64,000 nucleotides of DNA from Sphingobacterium prati (GCF_013167215.1 NZ_JABJWY010000039.1:1-64000), one strand, 5' to 3'; shown: positions 43,351 to 52,621, counted from the first letter of the stretch. A program made the numbers and translations. Notes: a model not told the origin generated them from the sequence alone.

Positions 43351-45795
43351 ATGTTATTTAACGCTAAATCGTTTAAATTTTTATTATTATTTGTATTCTT
43401 TCTACCGGTTATTGTTTTTGCACAAACTGGTCAAATCAAAGCTATCTTGATCGATAGCAAAACTTCTAAACCTATTTCCTCTGCGAGTGCAGCGCTTTTA
43501 GATACAGGCAATAACTACGTTAAAGGAGCGCAGTCTGTAGATCAAGGCTTTCTTTTATTCTCGGATATCACACCAGGCAAATATAATGTTCGTATCAGTT
43601 ACGTGGGCTATGAAACCTCTACTATTGTAGGAGTTGATGTGACCGCTTCAAAAACTAAAGACCTAGGGCGGATCGGCCTCACCTCCACTGGGGAGCTATT
43701 GAACGAAGTTGTCGTTGAGGGAAGAGTGCCTGCAATGCAGATTGGCATTGACCGTAAAACCTTTAATGTAGGTGAGAGCTTGGTTAGTGCGGGTGGTACT
43801 GCAACAGATGTTTTAGCCAATGTGCCCACGCTTCAAGTGGATCAAGATGGCTCAGTGAGCCTGCGCGGATCCAGTAGTGTCAAGATTCTAATAGATGGCC
43901 GTGAGTCCGCATTAGCCGGAAATGATGTCACATCTTTACTCCAGAGTCTTCCTGCTAATTCGATAGAGAAAGTTGAAGTCATCACCAATCCTTCCTCTAA
44001 ATATGATGCGGAAGGACAGACAGGAATTATCAATATAGTTTTAAAGAAAAATATCAGAACAGGGCTGAATGGATCAGTAAACACATCCGCTGGCTCCTAC
44101 GATAATTACATGGCTGGTATCACCCTGAATTATCGGGATCGAAAATTCAATTACTTTGGGTCATACAACTTTAATAAACGTAACATGGTTGGAAGTGGGA
44201 AGACCGACAATATCTTTTTGCGCGATACGACCCGTAATTATAGCGAATCCGAATCGTCAAGAAGGGGAAACAGCCATACAGTAAAAGCTGGATTTGACTA
44301 CAATATGTCTGATCGTACCTCATTGAGCTTTTCAGGTAATCTGAGCATTCGGGATAATAAACGGATAGAGGATTTAGATTATCGGTTTTATAAAGGAACA
44401 GTTGAAACCGGAACGAGCGATCGTAATTCGACCCAATTCGAAGACGATCTTGGTTATGAATTCAACGCCGATTTTAGACATCAGTTTAAGCGACAAGGGG
44501 AGGAATTGACCGGGAATGCGAGTTACGGAAGAGACAAGGAAGATGGCACAAACGATTTCTTTCAAGAATATACTGACGGACGTAAAAATACTTCCCGCAA
44601 GAATGTAACCTCTGAAGACGGCAAGAATATCAATCTCCAACTGGATTATGTGTTGCCATTTTCCGAAGTAAGCAAATTTGAGGCCGGATACCGTTCCCAG
44701 ATTAGAAAATCTTTTGATACGCAATTATCCGATACTTTGGTCGTAAATGAGATTTATGGACGAGATTATAGGATCAGCAATGATTTTGATTTTACCAGTG
44801 CTGTCCATGCGATCTATGCTAATTATCAAAATAAGCTGACGGATAAAATTGGCTATCAAATTGGATTGCGAGGAGAACAATTTGAACTCAAATCCACTTA
44901 TTTTTCCAAGGATCCTGACGCCGCAGAAAAAGAATCCACTGCAAAGCAGAATTTTTTTAGATTATACCCAACCTTGTTTTTAACCTATGATGTAGATGAT
45001 AACGGCGACAAAGTTCAGTTTAGTTACTCGCGCCGTGTGCAACGTGCCCGGGGTTGGCAGGTCAATCCGTTTCTAAATGTATCCGATGATTTGAATTACC
45101 GTCAGGGAAACCCAAATCTGAAACCAGAAGATGTACATAGTTTTGAAATGAGCTTTGCTAAAACTTTCGGAAAAGTCAATTTAATATCTTCGGCATACTT
45201 TAATCACGCGAGTGAGGTTATCCAACCTTTTGTCTACAAAATAGAAGATGGCAGAACGTATAGTCGATGGGAGAATATGACCAGCCGTAATCTTTCGGGC
45301 TTTGAATTTATTTCAAAAGTCAACGCGACGAAGGATTTTGATTTTACATTTAACCTCAATTTGATCCATATTAAATATAATGCAAATCCGGACTACGATA
45401 TAAAAGAAAGAAAGGATTTCGCTTATAATGCAAATTTAACTGCGAACTATCGCTTCACACCTACTTTCTCTGCTCAAATGAGAGGTGAGTACAATTCTTC
45501 ACGGGTGATGGCTCAAGGACAGATGAATGCCATGAAAGGGGTGGATGTCGCGTTGAAAAAGGATGTATTCAAGAAAAAAGCATCAATTATGTTAAATGTT
45601 AGAGATGTATTTAATTCACGGAAAATGAATGGTGTGACAGAGACATCTCAGCTCATATCAAATTTTGAACACCGTTGGATGAAGCGGATGGTGACCTTGT
45701 CACTGTCTTATCGTTTTGGTAGTCAGGATTTAAATAGGTCTAAGAAGAAAGAAGCACAAACAAATGAAATAAACAGTGGCGGTGAGGAATATTAA
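43351..45795 (+). CDS. TonB-dependent-receptor-like outer membrane beta-barrel protein
   Basis: This 814-residue protein has a signal peptide (FLLLFVFFLPVIVFAQ) and a carboxypeptidase-regulatory-like beta-sandwich at about 28-110 (ISSASAALLDTGNNYVKGAQ, GKYNVRISYVGYET). A plug domain follows (ATDVLANVPTLQVDQDGSVS, SVKILIDGRE, IEKVEVITNPSSKYDAEGQT), then a C-terminal OMP_b-brl_3 barrel. These family hallmarks point to TonB-dependent uptake or to a barrel of unknown substrate. No SusD gene accompanies it, so it is not a polysaccharide utilisation locus. The stop codon lies inside a terminator hairpin. Confidence 0.88.
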   Translation: MLFNAKSFKFLLLFVFFLPVIVFAQTGQIKAILIDSKTSKPISSASAALLDTGNNYVKGAQSVDQGFLLFSDITPGKYNVRISYVGYETSTIVGVDVTASKTKDLGRIGLTSTGELLNEVVVEGRVPAMQIGIDRKTFNVGESLVSAGGTATDVLANVPTLQVDQDGSVSLRGSSSVKILIDGRESALAGNDVTSLLQSLPANSIEKVEVITNPSSKYDAEGQTGIINIVLKKNIRTGLNGSVNTSAGSYDNYMAGITLNYRDRKFNYFGSYNFNKRNMVGSGKTDNIFLRDTTRNYSESESSRRGNSHTVKAGFDYNMSDRTSLSFSGNLSIRDNKRIEDLDYRFYKGTVETGTSDRNSTQFEDDLGYEFNADFRHQFKRQGEELTGNASYGRDKEDGTNDFFQEYTDGRKNTSRKNVTSEDGKNINLQLDYVLPFSEVSKFEAGYRSQIRKSFDTQLSDTLVVNEIYGRDYRISNDFDFTSAVHAIYANYQNKLTDKIGYQIGLRGEQFELKSTYFSKDPDAAEKESTAKQNFFRLYPTLFLTYDVDDNGDKVQFSYSRRVQRARGWQVNPFLNVSDDLNYRQGNPNLKPEDVHSFEMSFAKTFGKVNLISSAYFNHASEVIQPFVYKIEDGRTYSRWENMTSRNLSGFEFISKVNATKDFDFTFNLNLIHIKYNANPDYDIKERKDFAYNANLTANYRFTPTFSAQMRGEYNSSRVMAQGQMNAMKGVDVALKKDVFKKKASIMLNVRDVFNSRKMNGVTETSQLISNFEHRWMKRMVTLSLSYRFGSQDLNRSKKKEAQTNEINSGGEEY

Positions 45796-45812
45796 AAAAT
45801 ATTCCTCTTTTT
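45784..45812 (+). terminator. Terminator overlapping the receptor stop codon
   Basis: GAGGAATATT pairs with AATATTCCTC around AAAA and runs into TTTTT. The stem begins within the last codons of the receptor gene. Confidence 0.85.
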
Positions 45813-45831
45813 AAGCCCAAATACGTAATTT

Positions 45832-45839
45832 TAATTTTG
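45832..45839 (+). promoter_or_regulatory. -7 promoter element of the DUF1080 gene
   Basis: TAATTTTG matches TAnnTTTG, 22 nt before the ATG at 45862 and after the receptor terminator. Confidence 0.45.
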
Positions 45840-45861
45840 AAACAAACCTAAAACTAGAAGA

Positions 45862-46668
45862 ATGAAGTTATTAAAAACAGTTCTTGCGGTATCGGTGATG
45901 GCATTTTCAGCACATCTACATACTGCCGTAGCACAAGCAAAAAAAGACGTACCTGCTTACAAAATCCTGGATTTGCCACGTGTAGATATCAAGAAATTCA
46001 AAAAGAATAAGGCTGGAGCCTATGTTATTTTCGACGGGACCTCTATGGAAGGCTGGAGAGGATATGATAAAACTGTCTTGCCTAAAAGATGGGTCATCAA
46101 TGAAGGCGCAATTAAATTTGATAGCCAGGCGAATGTTGGTAAAGATGAAGGCGGAGATCTGATTTTTGCACATGATTTCAAAAATTTCGAATTGGAAATG
46201 GAGTGGAAGGTTGCAAAAGGGGCAAATTCAGGAATTTTCTTCCTGGCGAAAGAAGTCGAAGGCCAGCCCATCTATATTTCGTCACCGGAATGCCAGGTGC
46301 TTGACAACGAAAACCATCCGGATGCTAAAATGGGGGTTGACGGCAATCGCAAATCCACGTCTTTATATGATATGATTCCTGCGAAACCACAAAATGGAAA
46401 GCCTTATGGCGAATGGAATAAAGTGAAGATCCGTGTAAACAATGGTAAAGTGGAGCATTTTCAAAACGGTGTGAAAGTCGTCGAATATACTCTGTGGGAT
46501 AAATCATGGATCGATCTACTACAAAAAAGTAAATTCAGCCAAGAAAAATGGCCATTGGCTTTTGAGTTGTTGAGTCATGTAGGCGGCGAAAGTAAATCCG
46601 GATTGATCGGTCTTCAAGATCATGGAAATGACGTTTGGTTTAAGAATATAACTGTTAAAGTTTTATAA
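45862..46668 (+). CDS. Secreted DUF1080 (3-keto-disaccharide hydrolase-like) protein
   Basis: This 268-residue exported protein has a signal peptide (LLKTVLAVSVMAFSAHLHTA, cleavage near VAQA) and one concanavalin-like DUF1080 domain. Typical signatures are YVIFDGTSMEGWRG (about 53-66), GDLIFAHDFKNFELEMEWKV, GANSGIFFLAKEV and PECQVLDNENHPDA. Some members act on 3-keto-glycosides. The catalytic residues of this protein were not verified. It stands in its own transcription unit behind the TonB-type receptor. Confidence 0.82.
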   Translation: MKLLKTVLAVSVMAFSAHLHTAVAQAKKDVPAYKILDLPRVDIKKFKKNKAGAYVIFDGTSMEGWRGYDKTVLPKRWVINEGAIKFDSQANVGKDEGGDLIFAHDFKNFELEMEWKVAKGANSGIFFLAKEVEGQPIYISSPECQVLDNENHPDAKMGVDGNRKSTSLYDMIPAKPQNGKPYGEWNKVKIRVNNGKVEHFQNGVKVVEYTLWDKSWIDLLQKSKFSQEKWPLAFELLSHVGGESKSGLIGLQDHGNDVWFKNITVKVL

Positions 46669-46753
46669 TAAAACCTTCATCCTCTCGTAAGTCATAACAG
46701 CTATGACAGCTAATAGAAGGGGTATTTCTGCCCAATAAAAACAAAAATTTTCG

Positions 46754-46781
46754 AAAAGCAGCTTTAAAGCTGCTTTTTTTA
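46754..46781. terminator. Bidirectional intrinsic terminator
   Basis: AAAAGCAGCTTT pairs with AAAGCTGCTTTT (inner pairs open as loop), followed by a T-run. It lies 85 nt past the DUF1080 gene and overlaps the end of the convergent yjjG-like gene. Confidence 0.83.
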
Positions 46782-47483
46782 TAATATGGATTGTAGTTCT
46801 TTCAGATCGACGATCATATGCGGCACATCTTCGGGTTTTTCCACACTGTTCGGATTAAAGAAGATTGCGTCCATGCCAACATTCATTGCTCCGCGTATAT
46901 CCGCATCCAGGTTATCACCTACCATCAGTGATTGTGGTGCCTGTGTGCCTGTCGTCTCCAGCGCAAATTGAAATATCCTTGGATCAGGTTTGTTTATACC
47001 TACTACCTCAGAAATAAAGATATTTTTGAAATATTTATTCAAATTGCTTTTTTTCATTTTGATCTCACAGGCTTCTTTAAAACCATTGGAAATCAGATGT
47101 AGGTTGTATTTTTCGTTCAAGTAGGTTAAAGTTTCATGGGCATGAGGAAATAAATTCGTCTTTTGGGGACAAATAGCCAAGTATTCCAGTTCAAATTCTT
47201 CCGGAAATAATTCAGGATCTACGCCCAATGCTGTAAAGGTATCGGCGAACCTTGCCTTTCTTAATTCGGGTTTTGAAATTTTTCCATGATGGTATAATCC
47301 CCAAAGTCGATGATTATTGACCGTATAAGTTTCGATGAAACGGGTGGGGGATTCCTTGTCAAACAAGCTGTCAAACTTGTATTTAAAATATAATTCTTGG
47401 AGACTTTCTTCAGCATTCTTGTCAAAATCCCAGATGGTATGATCCAGATCAAAGAAAATATCCTTTTTCTCATGATTAAACAT
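46779..47483 (-). CDS. YjjG-family noncanonical pyrimidine nucleotidase (HAD superfamily)
   Basis: This 234-residue phosphatase removes phosphate from pyrimidine nucleotides, including damaged ones. HAD motifs are in order: DIFFDLDHTIWDF (about 8-20, nucleophile Asp), HLISNGFKEACEIK (motif II), Lys in EVVGINKPDPRIF (motif III) and MVGDNLDADIRGAMNVGM (motif IV). The ATG at 47483 (MFNHEKKD) is only 3 nt past the G of a -7 box; the longer frame would begin inside the promoter. The mRNA is therefore predicted to be leaderless. Confidence 0.9.
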   Translation of the reverse strand: MFNHEKKDIFFDLDHTIWDFDKNAEESLQELYFKYKFDSLFDKESPTRFIETYTVNNHRLWGLYHHGKISKPELRKARFADTFTALGVDPELFPEEFELEYLAICPQKTNLFPHAHETLTYLNEKYNLHLISNGFKEACEIKMKKSNLNKYFKNIFISEVVGINKPDPRIFQFALETTGTQAPQSLMVGDNLDADIRGAMNVGMDAIFFNPNSVEKPEDVPHMIVDLKELQSIL

Positions 47484-47486
47484 ATG

Positions 47487-47494
47487 CAAATATA
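47487..47494 (-). promoter_or_regulatory. -7 promoter element of the yjjG-like gene
   Basis: The minus strand reads TATATTTG then CAT and the ATG. This is the shortest G-to-ATG gap (3 nt) in the window. Confidence 0.55.
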
Positions 47495-47589
47495 CCACCT
47501 CCAGGGAGATTTTATCTTATTGTGAATCGGCTAATTTTCTTCTTTGTGTCATAATCTTTGGGATATTTCCGAATGCCTTGGTGAATAGC

Positions 47590-47597
47590 TATTTTTG
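47590..47597 (+). promoter_or_regulatory. -7 promoter element of the histidine kinase operon
   Basis: TATTTTTG matches TAnnTTTG, with its G 4 nt before the ATG at 47602. It excludes the in-frame TTG and GTG codons at 47578 and 47581. Confidence 0.55.
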
Positions 47598-47601
47598 TTA
47601 C

Positions 47602-48477
47602 ATGAAGAAAGCGCTTTTACTCTTTTATTTCCTTTTGTTTTATGCGGTTATGCAGTTGATCTGGTGGGGGGTGATGTTTATCCGATTTGACCCAAGCAAA
47701 AAGAATATGATTATAGGAGAGGGTATTTTCTTTTTGATCATTTTTCTATGGGGCGCATGGCGGTTAAAGCGTCTGGTAGAGCGCGAGCAGAAACTGTTGC
47801 AACAACAGCAGAATTTCCTTTTGGCCATCACGCATGAGTTGAAATCTCCTTTAGCGTCAGTGAAGCTTTATATTCAGACCATTTTACGACGGGATTTGGA
47901 TAAGGAGCAACAACAGACTTTTTTAAGAAATTCCCTGAAAGATATTGAGCGATTGGATGATCTGGTGGAAAATGTATTGATGACAACAAAGCTGGACAGC
48001 CGCAATTACAGCATGCCCAAAGAGGACTTTAACTTTACATCTTTGGTGGAGCAAATTGTCGATCGGCTTCAAAAAAATTCATGTAGCTCGCAGGTATTGA
48101 AACCTTATCTGGAATCGGATATTATTATCCATGGTGATAAATTTGCGATAAGTAATGTCGTGACAAATCTCATTGAGAACGCTATCAAATATTCACCGGC
48201 TTGCGCTATGGTGGATGTGAAATTATACACTGAGAACAGTAAAATAATTTTTTCTGTTGCTGACCATGGCATTGGTATCAGTGATGAAGAGAAAAAACTT
48301 ATCTTTAATAAGTTTTATCGCGTGGGAAGTGAAGCAACACGGAAAACCAAAGGTACTGGTTTGGGGTTATATATCGTGAAAACTGTGTTGCAGAAGCACG
48401 ACGCGACCATTAAAGTTAAAGATAACACTCCTAAAGGGAGTATTTTTGAAGTAACATTTGAAAGAAATGCAAAGTAA
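47602..48477 (+). CDS. Sensor histidine kinase with two-helix membrane anchor
   Basis: This 291-residue kinase has two membrane helices (about 4-25 and 38-53) joined by a loop of about a dozen residues, so it lacks a periplasmic sensor domain and probably senses within the membrane. The phospho-acceptor His78 is in AITHELKSPLASVKLY. The ATPase shows NLIENAIKYS (N box), VADHGIGIS (G1), IFNKFYRVG (F box) and GTGLGLYIVKTV (G2). No HAMP domain is present. It overlaps the response regulator gene by 11 nt, so the two form a pair. It resembles the RprX/RprY-type systems of Bacteroidota. Confidence 0.88.
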   Translation: MKKALLLFYFLLFYAVMQLIWWGVMFIRFDPSKKNMIIGEGIFFLIIFLWGAWRLKRLVEREQKLLQQQQNFLLAITHELKSPLASVKLYIQTILRRDLDKEQQQTFLRNSLKDIERLDDLVENVLMTTKLDSRNYSMPKEDFNFTSLVEQIVDRLQKNSCSSQVLKPYLESDIIIHGDKFAISNVVTNLIENAIKYSPACAMVDVKLYTENSKIIFSVADHGIGISDEEKKLIFNKFYRVGSEATRKTKGTGLGLYIVKTVLQKHDATIKVKDNTPKGSIFEVTFERNAK

Positions 48478-49174
48478 ACAAAGAATATTACTTGTCGAAG
48501 ACGAAGAACACTTGTTAGAAGCTATCAAGTTGAATCTCGAAATGGAAGGTTACCGTGTCACTACGGCTACTGACGGAAAAAAAGCATTGAAAGTTTTTAA
48601 AGAAGAACGTTTCAATCTCGTGGTTCTGGACGTTATGATTCCTGAAATTGACGGATTTCAAGTTGCTGAGACGATTCGACTACAGAATACCGAGGTGCCG
48701 ATCATGTTTTTGACTGCCAAAAACAGTAGCGAAGACCGTATCACCGGACTCAAAAAAGGAGCTGATGATTATTTGGTAAAACCTTTTAACCTAGAAGAGT
48801 TGATTCTTCGCGTTGGAAATTTGGTCCGTCGGGGAATGAAGCCAGATGATTTAAAAGAACTGAACTCTTATCAAATCGGTGATAAAACCATCTATTTTAA
48901 TTCTTATGAATTGCATCATGCGGATGGAACGATTACCTCCTTGACGAAAAAAGAAACGATGCTATTGAAGCTGTTGATCGAACGTCGCAATGAGGCCGTC
49001 TCTCGGGAGCAAATTTTGGAAACTGTATGGAATTATGATGTCTATCCTTCGACACGCACCATCGACAATTTCATTTTGACATTCCGGAAATATTTTGAGC
49101 CAGATCAAAAGCATCCAATTTATTTCCATTCTATCCGAGGGGTTGGTTATAAGTTTACCGACAATAACGCGTAG
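48467..49174 (+). CDS. OmpR-family response regulator
   Basis: This 235-residue DNA-binding regulator partners the overlapping histidine kinase. The receiver domain has ILLVEDEEHLLEAI, phospho-acceptor Asp55 in LVVLDVMIPE, FLTAK and the KPFN Lys. A winged-helix domain at about 130-232 shows LTKKETMLLKLLIERRNEAV and SIRGVGYKF. Start at the ATG 48467 (MQSKQRILL); a TTG 9 nt upstream is unlikely. Targets are unknown, though co-transcription with hemE hints at heme or envelope homeostasis. Confidence 0.9.
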   Translation: MQSKQRILLVEDEEHLLEAIKLNLEMEGYRVTTATDGKKALKVFKEERFNLVVLDVMIPEIDGFQVAETIRLQNTEVPIMFLTAKNSSEDRITGLKKGADDYLVKPFNLEELILRVGNLVRRGMKPDDLKELNSYQIGDKTIYFNSYELHHADGTITSLTKKETMLLKLLIERRNEAVSREQILETVWNYDVYPSTRTIDNFILTFRKYFEPDQKHPIYFHSIRGVGYKFTDNNA

Positions 49175-49183
49175 TAAAAAAAG

Positions 49184-49702
49184 ATGATGACAATTAAGGC
49201 TAGAATAGCCGTTATTTTTATTGCAGCGTTACTTTTGGGCTATGGTTTATACCAAGGGCATTATCAGACATCTGTCTTGCTGGCCGGTGGCATTGGTTAT
49301 TTAATTTGGAGCCATTTCCGGGAGGGCTCAGTTTTTTTGGCAACGCAAGCTTTTCATAGACAAGACTATGAGAAAACAAAAAACTTGTTATCCGAAATAA
49401 AAAATCCAGATACCCTTCGTAAGGGGCGTCGTAATTTCTATGAATTTATGATGGGAAATATTGCCTTAAAAGAAGAACGTATCGATGAGGCTGAATATCA
49501 TTTTCAGCTGGCATCCCGTTTACCTTGGAAAAAAGATAATGAAAAAGGTATGGTAATGATCAATCTGGCCAATATTGCATTGCGGAAGGCAGATTATGAA
49601 AGAGCAAAAGCATATACAGATGTGGCTAATAAATTGCATTTAACCGCAAGACAGGCTAGTATTATTACAAAAATAGAAAACGAAATTTCAAAACATTTAT
49701 AG
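49184..49702 (+). CDS. Membrane-anchored TPR-like protein
   Basis: This 172-residue protein has two hydrophobic stretches at the N-terminus (about 7-20 and 27-45). A helical-repeat region follows, with NFYEFMMGNIALKEERIDEA, YHFQLASRLPW and MINLANIALRKADYERAKA, which looks like two or three TPR units. It starts 9 nt after the response regulator and its stop TAG shares its G with the hemE GTG, so it is translationally linked to both. Two adjacent ATGs (49184 and 49187) are possible. The function is unknown. Confidence 0.7.
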   Translation: MMTIKARIAVIFIAALLLGYGLYQGHYQTSVLLAGGIGYLIWSHFREGSVFLATQAFHRQDYEKTKNLLSEIKNPDTLRKGRRNFYEFMMGNIALKEERIDEAEYHFQLASRLPWKKDNEKGMVMINLANIALRKADYERAKAYTDVANKLHLTARQASIITKIENEISKHL

Positions 49703-50739
49703 TGAGTACTACTTTACAAAACGACTTATTGATTAGAGCTGCTTTCTCGCAGCAAACGGAGAGACCTCCTGTGTGGATGATGCGTCAGGCTGGGCGCTTT
49801 ATGAAAGAATACTGGGATATCAAAAACAAGTATTCTTTTCTCGAAATGTGCAAAACACCAGAGATTGCGGCAGATGTAACGATGTTGCCCGTGGATTTGC
49901 TTGGAATTGATGCAGCGATCTTGTTTTCAGATATTTTGGTTACAGCTGAAGCAATGGGTGGAGATTTGTCATTTGAACAAGGAGTGGGCCCTCGTTTTTC
50001 TAATCCAGTTCGTTCTGTCAAGGAGGCGGAAGCATTATCAATTGACTGTTTGGATAAACTGCAATATGTAGCTGATGCCATAAAAGTAATTCAGCAACGC
50101 CTTGATAATCGTATCCCATTAATCGGTTTTGCGGGAGCGCCCTTTACCATTTTAAGCTATTTGGTCGAAGGTGGTTCGTCAAAGGATTTCAAGTTGACGA
50201 AGTTGATGTTAAACAATCAACCTGAATTAGCACATATGATCCTTCAAAAGATTGCTGATGTCACTGTAGCCTATCTTAACATGCAGATCGAGGCAGGTGT
50301 AAATGCAATCCAATTGTTTGATAGCTGGGCATTGGCTTTATCCTGGAATGATTATCGCGATTTTTCACATTATTACAACAAACAGATTATCTCCAAGTTG
50401 AACCGCAAAGATATTCCGGTAATCTCTTTCTGTAAGGGATCATCTGTCTTTGCTCCGATGATGGTAGAGGCGCAACCAGATGTGGTTTCTATCGATTGGA
50501 ATGCGGATCTAAAAAATATAAAGCAGTCTTTGCCTCAAGGGATAGCGGTTCAAGGAAATTTAGATCCTTTTGTCTTATATGCTGAAAAGCCTGTGATCAA
50601 AAAGAAAATTATCGAATTATTCGAACGTATGCGCGGAGAGAATGGTTTTATATTCAATTTGGGACATGGTATTATGCCTGATATTCCTTTTGATAATGTA
50701 AAATATGCAATCGAGGTGGTGAAAGAATTTCGCTATTAA
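49702..50739 (+). CDS. hemE: Uroporphyrinogen decarboxylase
   Basis: This 345-residue cytoplasmic enzyme decarboxylates the four acetate side chains of uroporphyrinogen III in heme synthesis. RPPVWMMRQAGRFMKEY (about 18-34) holds the active-site Arg residues, and the DAAILFSDILVTAEAMG loop carries the catalytic Asp. VQGNLDPFVLY and GFIFNLGHGIMPDIP follow. The start is GTG, overlapping the previous stop codon by one base. It is the last gene of the kinase-regulator-TPR-hemE unit and is followed by a terminator. Confidence 0.95.
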   Translation: MSTTLQNDLLIRAAFSQQTERPPVWMMRQAGRFMKEYWDIKNKYSFLEMCKTPEIAADVTMLPVDLLGIDAAILFSDILVTAEAMGGDLSFEQGVGPRFSNPVRSVKEAEALSIDCLDKLQYVADAIKVIQQRLDNRIPLIGFAGAPFTILSYLVEGGSSKDFKLTKLMLNNQPELAHMILQKIADVTVAYLNMQIEAGVNAIQLFDSWALALSWNDYRDFSHYYNKQIISKLNRKDIPVISFCKGSSVFAPMMVEAQPDVVSIDWNADLKNIKQSLPQGIAVQGNLDPFVLYAEKPVIKKKIIELFERMRGENGFIFNLGHGIMPDIPFDNVKYAIEVVKEFRY

Positions 50740-50795
50740 ATTTTCAATTGCGATTATCCAAAGAAAAGATTTTAGCGATACATCCGAATAAAATG

Positions 50796-50826
50796 AAGAC
50801 TTGCTGTAACTGGCAGGTCTTTTTTT
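50796..50826 (+). terminator. Terminator of the hemE operon
   Basis: AAGACTTGC pairs with GCAGGTCTT (one T-G wobble) around an 8-nt loop and runs into TTTTTTT, 56 nt after hemE. Confidence 0.8.
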
Positions 50827-50996
50827 ATGTGGATGATGATTTGCTGTGAACAACTAAAATTTAGTTGATTTACTTCTATGAAGTATTTGAACCCAGCTTT
50901 TAATGAAGATATAAATAAGGAGAAATAAAAGACTCAAACAAGTTCCCCTCTTTTGTGTACGCTATGTAAGATTTACTTAATTGACATATGGTCTTA

Positions 50997-51025
50997 TTGA
51001 TTGCCCTTAACTTTTCTTACTTTTG
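50997..51025 (+). promoter_or_regulatory. Promoter of hemJ
   Basis: A -33 TTG (50997-50999) and a -7 TACTTTTG (51018-51025) are 18 nt apart. The G lies 5 nt before the ATG at 51031. Confidence 0.6.
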
Positions 51026-51030
51026 TACCT

Positions 51031-51570
51031 ATGGTCTATTTATATGCAAAAGCAGTTCATATTATCTTTGTGGTTTGTTGGATGGCTGGGTTATTCTATA
51101 TCGTTCGCTTATTCATTTACCATACCGAAGCTAAATCCAAATCTGTAGAGGAGTATGGGGTATTGCATAAACAGTTCATTCTAATGGAGAGTAAATTGTG
51201 GTGGATTATCACAACACCAGCGATGTATCTCACTATTCTAGCGGCCCTTGTCATGCTGTATATCAATCCGGGATTGTTGATCATGGGCTGGATGCATGTT
51301 AAGCTTACCTTTGTATTGGGACTGATTCTTTATCATTTTGCTTGCCAACGGATTATGTTTCAGTTAAAGGGAGAAACATCTGCATGGTCGTCGACCAAAT
51401 TACGCCTTTGGAATGAGCTTGCGACCGTTTTATTATTTGCAATTGTATTTACCGTCGTATTAAAGTCTGCTCTCAATTGGATATTCGGTGTTCTTGGACT
51501 TTTAATACTGTCGATCTCCTTAATGATGGCGGTAAAACTCTACAAAAAGTTCAGAAATAAAAATAATTAG
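51031..51570 (+). CDS. hemJ: Protoporphyrinogen oxidase HemJ-type membrane protein
   Basis: This 179-residue inner-membrane protein has four helices and matches HemJ/CopD-like proteins that oxidise protoporphyrinogen IX. MVYLYAKAVHIIFVVCWMAG holds the conserved His of helix 1. FYIVRLFIYH and the GWMHVKLTFVLGLILYHFAC helix with its conserved Lys and His also fit. The open frame extends 10 codons upstream through a TTG, but the promoter box overlaps that part, so the ATG at 51031 is the start. It lies beside hemE but is transcribed separately. Confidence 0.85.
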   Translation: MVYLYAKAVHIIFVVCWMAGLFYIVRLFIYHTEAKSKSVEEYGVLHKQFILMESKLWWIITTPAMYLTILAALVMLYINPGLLIMGWMHVKLTFVLGLILYHFACQRIMFQLKGETSAWSSTKLRLWNELATVLLFAIVFTVVLKSALNWIFGVLGLLILSISLMMAVKLYKKFRNKNN

Positions 51571-51647
51571 AATAAAACGTTAAATTCTTAGTTTTCTTAA
51601 TCCTTTTCACTTAGCGCTAGTCGAACGATTATAACTAGAAAAGGTAT

Positions 51648-52451
51648 ATGTATAAGAGACTTTTGACTGTGATTATGTTGCTTGCTATCGCGACTGGTGG
51701 ATTCGCGCAACGTTATAGACCTTATGGCGGAACATTAACTATTTATTCGACCGATGTTCCTTTCTTCCTTTATATTAATAATGTTTTGTACAATCATAGG
51801 GCATCTACTGATATTCGCGTGCCGAATTTGAAAAACCCGCGGTATAATCTCCGTATCGTATTTGCAAATAGACAGCGGAGTACTTTAAACGGAAGTGCTG
51901 TACAACTTGCGAACCGAAACGGTCAGTATATGAATGTTGTGTTTTCCGTGAGCAGTCGTGGAGGAAATAGGGGTATTGTACTGGAATCGATGAATCCGGT
52001 AGGACGATATAATGATAATTATCGCAACGATGATGATTATGATAATTATAATGAGGATAGCTATTTGAATCAGAACCAACAGGAAGAAAAGGACTATGAA
52101 CAATATGGACATGACGGAACCGATCATCAGCAAAATCAGGATGACCCGATTGAGAATAATGATTATCTGGATAAAGATGATGCGAACCAATTGAATGATC
52201 TGCTCAATCAGAAGGAAAATGATCAGGACCGATTGCAGCTAGCTGCTCAGGAACTGAAAAATAGGCGGTTACGAAGTTCCGAAATCATAGACCTTATGGA
52301 GCTATTTATAAGAGACGATAATAAATTGGCTTTTGCTAAATCTGCATATCCAAATTGTGTCGATAAAGAGAATTATGATAGAGTGGGCGATGCATTGTCT
52401 TTTAGCTCAACTCGTGAAAAATTGACAGCCTTCATTAAAACCCAACGCTAG
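51648..52451 (+). CDS. DUF4476 domain secreted protein
   Basis: This 267-residue protein has a signal peptide (LLTVIMLLAIATGGFAQ) and a beta-rich N-terminal part (TIYSTDVPFFLYINNVLYNH, YNLRIVFANRQR). A very Asp/Asn/Tyr/Gln-rich middle (about 122-185, NDNYRNDDDYDNYNED and onward) follows. The C-terminal DUF4476 helical domain (about 190-265) contains ELKNRRLRSSEIIDLMELFI and ALSFSSTREKLTAFIK. The domain occurs in Bacteroidota with unknown function. The acidic middle may bind calcium, which is an inference. Confidence 0.78.
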   Translation: MYKRLLTVIMLLAIATGGFAQRYRPYGGTLTIYSTDVPFFLYINNVLYNHRASTDIRVPNLKNPRYNLRIVFANRQRSTLNGSAVQLANRNGQYMNVVFSVSSRGGNRGIVLESMNPVGRYNDNYRNDDDYDNYNEDSYLNQNQQEEKDYEQYGHDGTDHQQNQDDPIENNDYLDKDDANQLNDLLNQKENDQDRLQLAAQELKNRRLRSSEIIDLMELFIRDDNKLAFAKSAYPNCVDKENYDRVGDALSFSSTREKLTAFIKTQR

Positions 52452-52528
52452 GATCTTGTTGGGATCAAATTCATACTTCAATTCCATTGCCTGTGGAAGA
52501 GGTAAGGATATGAATTACGTGCATGAAC

Positions 52529-52590
52529 AAAGGGGCTATTTGTGTCAGATTTCCATCCAATCGATGATGTATGACACAAGTTGCCCCTTT
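52529..52590. terminator. Imperfect bidirectional hairpin between convergent genes
   Basis: AAAGGGGC and TTGTGTCA pair with TGACACAA and GCCCCTTT around a 24-nt loop, with a 3-nt internal bulge on both arms. It lies between the DUF4476 gene and gabD. The U-tracts are weak. Confidence 0.6.
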
Positions 52591-52621
52591 CAGTAAAAGG
52601 ATAACCTAAGCTATATCGTAA

